Source of the DNA: Gammaproteobacteria bacterium
GTDB taxonomy: Bacteria > Pseudomonadota > Gammaproteobacteria > GRL18
NCBI GenBank assembly: GCA_027076245.1
Contig: JALTKC010000080.1
Location: forward strand, 1-7,324
Reading direction: 5' to 3'
DNA length: 7,324 bases
The translations under genes and the position numbers were made by a program. The notes below the pieces were generated by a model, which was given only the letters and a program-made list of their open reading frames with translations, was not told the DNA's origin and did no database searches. Positions 5,114-7,324 of the stretch are shown here, in pieces; position 1 is the stretch's first letter; each line of letters opens with the position of its first letter.

Positions 5114-7042
5114 TCAGACCGCCGCTGACTTAGGACGAATATGCGCCCTGATGGTCTTAACCAGTCCGGCGCTGTCCAGACCGTAATCATGGTGTATTTC
5201 CTGCTGGGTACCGTGTTCAGGAAACTCATCCGGAAGGCCGAGATTCAGTATTGGGCATACCGTACCCTGACCGGCTAATACTTCATTAACCGCACTGCCG
5301 GCACCGCCCATCACCGTATTATCTTCCAGGGTGATCAGTAAATCACTGTTCTGTGCCAGCTGCAGGGCAACCTGATTATCCAGTGGCTTGATAAAACGCA
5401 TATTAATAATTTTCAGGCAAAACTCATTTTTAAGTGCTTCCGCCGCACTCAGAGCCTCACTCAATAATGTGCCGAAACTCAGAATGCTGATAACCGGCAC
5501 TAATTTTAGTTCTGCTGCAGAAAAATCGTTCTGGTTATCATAAACCATAATACTTTTGCCCAGTTCCAGCGGTTGCGGCAGATGTTCTGTAATGGCCTGG
5601 CCAACTCCTTTACCGCGCGGGTAACGTACTGCTGCTGGAGTACCCATGGCATAGGCAAAGTCCAGCATATGATAACTCTCATTTTCATCGGCCGGTGCCA
5701 TTATGGTCATATTGGGGATGCAGCGCATAAAGCTGAGATCAAAACTGCCGGTATGAGTAGCACCGTCTGCGCCGACAATACCGCCCCTGTCAATGGCAAA
5801 AACCACCGGCAGGTTCTGCAGTGCCACATCGTGAATAAGCTGGTCATAAGCACGTTGTAAAAAGGTGGAATAGATGGCAACAACCGGTTTTAGACTTTCA
5901 CAGGCCATACCGGCCGCCAGAGTGACGCTGTGCTGCTCAGCAATACCAACATCATAATAACGCTCACTGAACTGTTCAGAAAACTCAACCAGTCCGGAAC
6001 CCTCGCGCATGGCGGGTGTAATACCGATCAGCCGTTCATCTTTAGCTGCGGCATCCAGAATCCAGCGGCTGAATACTTCTGTATAGGTTAGTGCATCTGA
6101 AACAGAGGTACTGGCCTTGCTGTTGCTATAAAAGCCCGGAGCTGCGGCATGATATTGTGTTGGCTCATTTTCAGCGGCTTTAAAGCCCTTGCCTTTCTGG
6201 GTAACAATATGTAAAAACTGCGGGCCAGAGAGTTCACGAATATTACTTAAAGTGGTTAACAGAGTAGGAATGTCATGCCCGTCAATAGGGCCGATATAGT
6301 TAAAACCCAGTTCTTCAAACAGGGTTCCAGGCACGATCATACCCTTCATATGTTCTTCTGCCCGGCGTGCCAGTTCCCAGACTGAGGGCATGGAACCAAG
6401 AACTTTCTTGGAATTGGACTTTACCGTTGAGTAAAATTTGCCCGACAATACTTTGGCAAAATAGTTGGACAACCCACCGACATTGGGAGAGATGGACATA
6501 TCATTGTCATTCAGGATCACCAGTAAATCAGCATCCAGATCGCCGGCATGATTAAGTGCTTCAAAGGCCATACCGGCGGTCATGGCGCCATCACCAATGA
6601 CTGCGACGCTTTTATATGTCTGACCGGTATCCTTGGCAGCAATGGCCATACCCAGAGCCGCACTGACAGAGGTGCTGGAATGGCCCACACCAAAGGCATC
6701 ATAGGGACTTTCTGAGCGTTTCGGGAAACCGGATAAACCGCCTTTTTTACGGATACTGTCCAGTTGCCGTGAACGCCCGGTAAGAATTTTATGCGGATAG
6801 GCCTGATGCCCCACATCCCAGATAATTTTGTCTTCGGGGGTATTAAATACCTTGTGCAGGGCAATGGTCAGCTCAACCGTACCCAACCCCGAAGAAAGGT
6901 GCCCACCGGTGCGATCCAGAGTTTCCAGTAAAAAACCGCGCAGTTCGGCCGCGAGCACCGTTAACTGCTCATTATCCAGAGTTTTTAAATCGGCCGGTGA
7001 GTTAATAGTAGCCAGTAATGGGTAATGCAAAAGTTGAGTCAT
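5114..7042 (-). CDS. dxs: 1-deoxy-D-xylulose-5-phosphate synthase
   Basis: The product has 642 residues, close to the usual 620-640. It condenses pyruvate with D-glyceraldehyde 3-phosphate using thiamine diphosphate and Mg2+ to make DXP, the first step of the MEP isoprenoid pathway and a source for thiamine and pyridoxal synthesis; it is cytoplasmic. Visible motifs in order: His48 in TGGHLSSGLG, WDVGHQAYPHKILTGR (75-90), GHSSTSVSAALGMA (120-133), the ThDP/Mg site GDGAMTAGMAFEALNHAG (150-167) with NDND at 178-181, FEELGFNYIGPIDGHD (242-257), catalytic Glu369 in DVGIAEQHS, ADGATHTGSFD (425-435) with His430, and VRYPRGKG (472-479). All key residues are present and no frameshift is seen. The N-terminus aligns with the family from residue 1, supporting ATG at 7042 despite no clear Shine-Dalgarno. 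No ispA precedes it within the visible 280 bp, so it may be transcribed alone. Confidence 0.97.
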   Translation of the reverse strand: MTQLLHYPLLATINSPADLKTLDNEQLTVLAAELRGFLLETLDRTGGHLSSGLGTVELTIALHKVFNTPEDKIIWDVGHQAYPHKILTGRSRQLDSIRKKGGLSGFPKRSESPYDAFGVGHSSTSVSAALGMAIAAKDTGQTYKSVAVIGDGAMTAGMAFEALNHAGDLDADLLVILNDNDMSISPNVGGLSNYFAKVLSGKFYSTVKSNSKKVLGSMPSVWELARRAEEHMKGMIVPGTLFEELGFNYIGPIDGHDIPTLLTTLSNIRELSGPQFLHIVTQKGKGFKAAENEPTQYHAAAPGFYSNSKASTSVSDALTYTEVFSRWILDAAAKDERLIGITPAMREGSGLVEFSEQFSERYYDVGIAEQHSVTLAAGMACESLKPVVAIYSTFLQRAYDQLIHDVALQNLPVVFAIDRGGIVGADGATHTGSFDLSFMRCIPNMTIMAPADENESYHMLDFAYAMGTPAAVRYPRGKGVGQAITEHLPQPLELGKSIMVYDNQNDFSAAELKLVPVISILSFGTLLSEALSAAEALKNEFCLKIINMRFIKPLDNQVALQLAQNSDLLITLEDNTVMGGAGSAVNEVLAGQGTVCPILNLGLPDEFPEHGTQQEIHHDYGLDSAGLVKTIRAHIRPKSAAV

Positions 7043-7090
7043 AAATCAGAAACTGGGCAGCCTTAAGCGTTTTAAACAGGGTAAAACAGA

Positions 7091-7096
7091 ATTATA
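7091..7096 (-). promoter_or_regulatory. Candidate -10 box of dxs
   Basis: On the minus strand a perfect TATAAT lies 48 bp before the dxs start codon, which would give a leader of about 40 nt. The -35 position 16-17 bp upstream (TGCTTT or CTGCTT) matches consensus poorly, so the site may need an activator or may be fortuitous. Heptamer array 3 lies just upstream of it. Confidence 0.4.
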
Positions 7097-7128
7097 CTGT
7101 ATATTTAAATGAAAAGCAGGTAAAGATA

Positions 7129-7157
7129 GCGCTGAGCGCTGAGCGCTGAGAAAGAGC
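7129..7157 (-). repeat. Heptamer tandem array 3: GCTCTTTC leader plus (TCAGCGC)3
   Basis: Read on the minus strand, GCTCTTTC (7157-7150) is followed by three perfect TCAGCGC units (7149-7129) and then TATCTTTACC. Leader and phase are identical to arrays 1 and 2, but in the opposite orientation on the map. It lies 33 bp upstream of the candidate dxs -10 box, an activator-like location. Confidence 0.92.
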
Positions 7158-7206
7158 TGGAGCTACATTTATCTTTAAGTTAATACAAAATGTTTTGGTA
7201 TTTTGC

Positions 7207-7234
7207 TTGACTCAAGAAAAATGGATTTTATACT
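7207..7234 (+). promoter_or_regulatory. Candidate sigma70 promoter firing rightward into array 4
   Basis: TTGACT (7207-7212) and TATACT (7229-7234) are separated by 16 bp; each matches its consensus at 5 of 6. The predicted start point, near 7241, is the base before the first unit of array 4. It probably serves a plus-strand gene beyond the window, divergent from dxs. Confidence 0.5.
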
Positions 7235-7241
7235 TTTTTGC

Positions 7242-7318
7242 TCAACGCTCAACGCTCAACGCTCAACGCTCAACGCTCAACGCTCAACGCTCAACGCTCA
7301 ACGCTCAACGCTCAACGC
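7242..7318 (+). repeat. Heptamer tandem array 4: (TCAACGC)11
   Basis: Eleven perfect TCAACGC units occupy 77 bp, followed by TAATAC at the window edge. No unit carries a substitution, which implies recent expansion or homogenisation. The preceding bases (TTTTTTGC, 7234-7241) only loosely resemble the GCTCTTTC leader of the other arrays. The remaining DNA between dxs and this array (7043-7241) shows no gene. Confidence 0.95.
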
Positions 7319-7324
7319 TAATAC

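Noticed and set aside
7182..7202. AATACAAAA-TG-TTTTGGTATT hairpin as a terminator or operator
   Set aside because: The stem is AT-rich with a bulge and no T-tract, lying between divergent units; too weak to support.
7242..7318. Array 4 as a CRISPR or a coding tandem repeat
   Set aside because: Units are 7 bp with no spacers, and no convincing start or conserved protein accompanies the frame.

Overview
The window looks like chromosome from a gammaproteobacterium. The protein set (AmpD-type muramoyl amidase, a DUF1631 protein, a clan AA retropepsin-like protease, Dxs) and codon use fit that class. A finer placement, such as a methanotroph or sulfur-oxidiser relative, is only a guess from the abundance of intergenic short repeats. 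No rRNA, tRNA, CRISPR array or transposase gene is visible.

Layout. Positions 1-219 (+) are the last 72 codons of an alanine/glycine:cation symporter. Positions 220-421 hold a REPIN-like inverted pair (222-298) and two heptamer tandem arrays (311-374 and 380-422), the second running into the stop codon of the next gene. On the minus strand lie DUF1631 (3391-959) and then a membrane-anchored retropepsin-like protease (931-422), probably one transcript. A 208-bp AT-rich divergent promoter region (3392-3599) separates these from a plus-strand pair: ampD (3600-4151) and a DUF2797 protein (4161-5027). A second, decayed REPIN-like element (5039-5113) separates that pair from dxs, which converges on it (7042-5114, minus). 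The last 282 bp hold a likely dxs -10 box, a minus-oriented heptamer array, a good plus-strand promoter and an 11-unit heptamer array that begins about where that promoter would start transcription.

Functions. AmpD recycles peptidoglycan in the cytoplasm. Dxs commits pyruvate and glyceraldehyde 3-phosphate to the MEP isoprenoid pathway. The protease is predicted to face the periplasm. DUF1631 and DUF2797 have no function I can assign from sequence.

The most unusual content is at DNA level. (1) All four tandem arrays are heptamers fitting one consensus, TNARCSC, although each array has its own version. Three are preceded by the same 8-mer, GCTCTTTC. (2) Around the first two arrays the plus strand is strongly enriched in A and C at synonymous sites. 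This holds in the plus-strand symporter and also, as G/T wobble, in the minus-strand protease, with a sharp edge near 540. That pattern suggests a strand-specific mutational process rather than codon selection. (3) REPIN-like hairpins occupy both convergent gene junctions.
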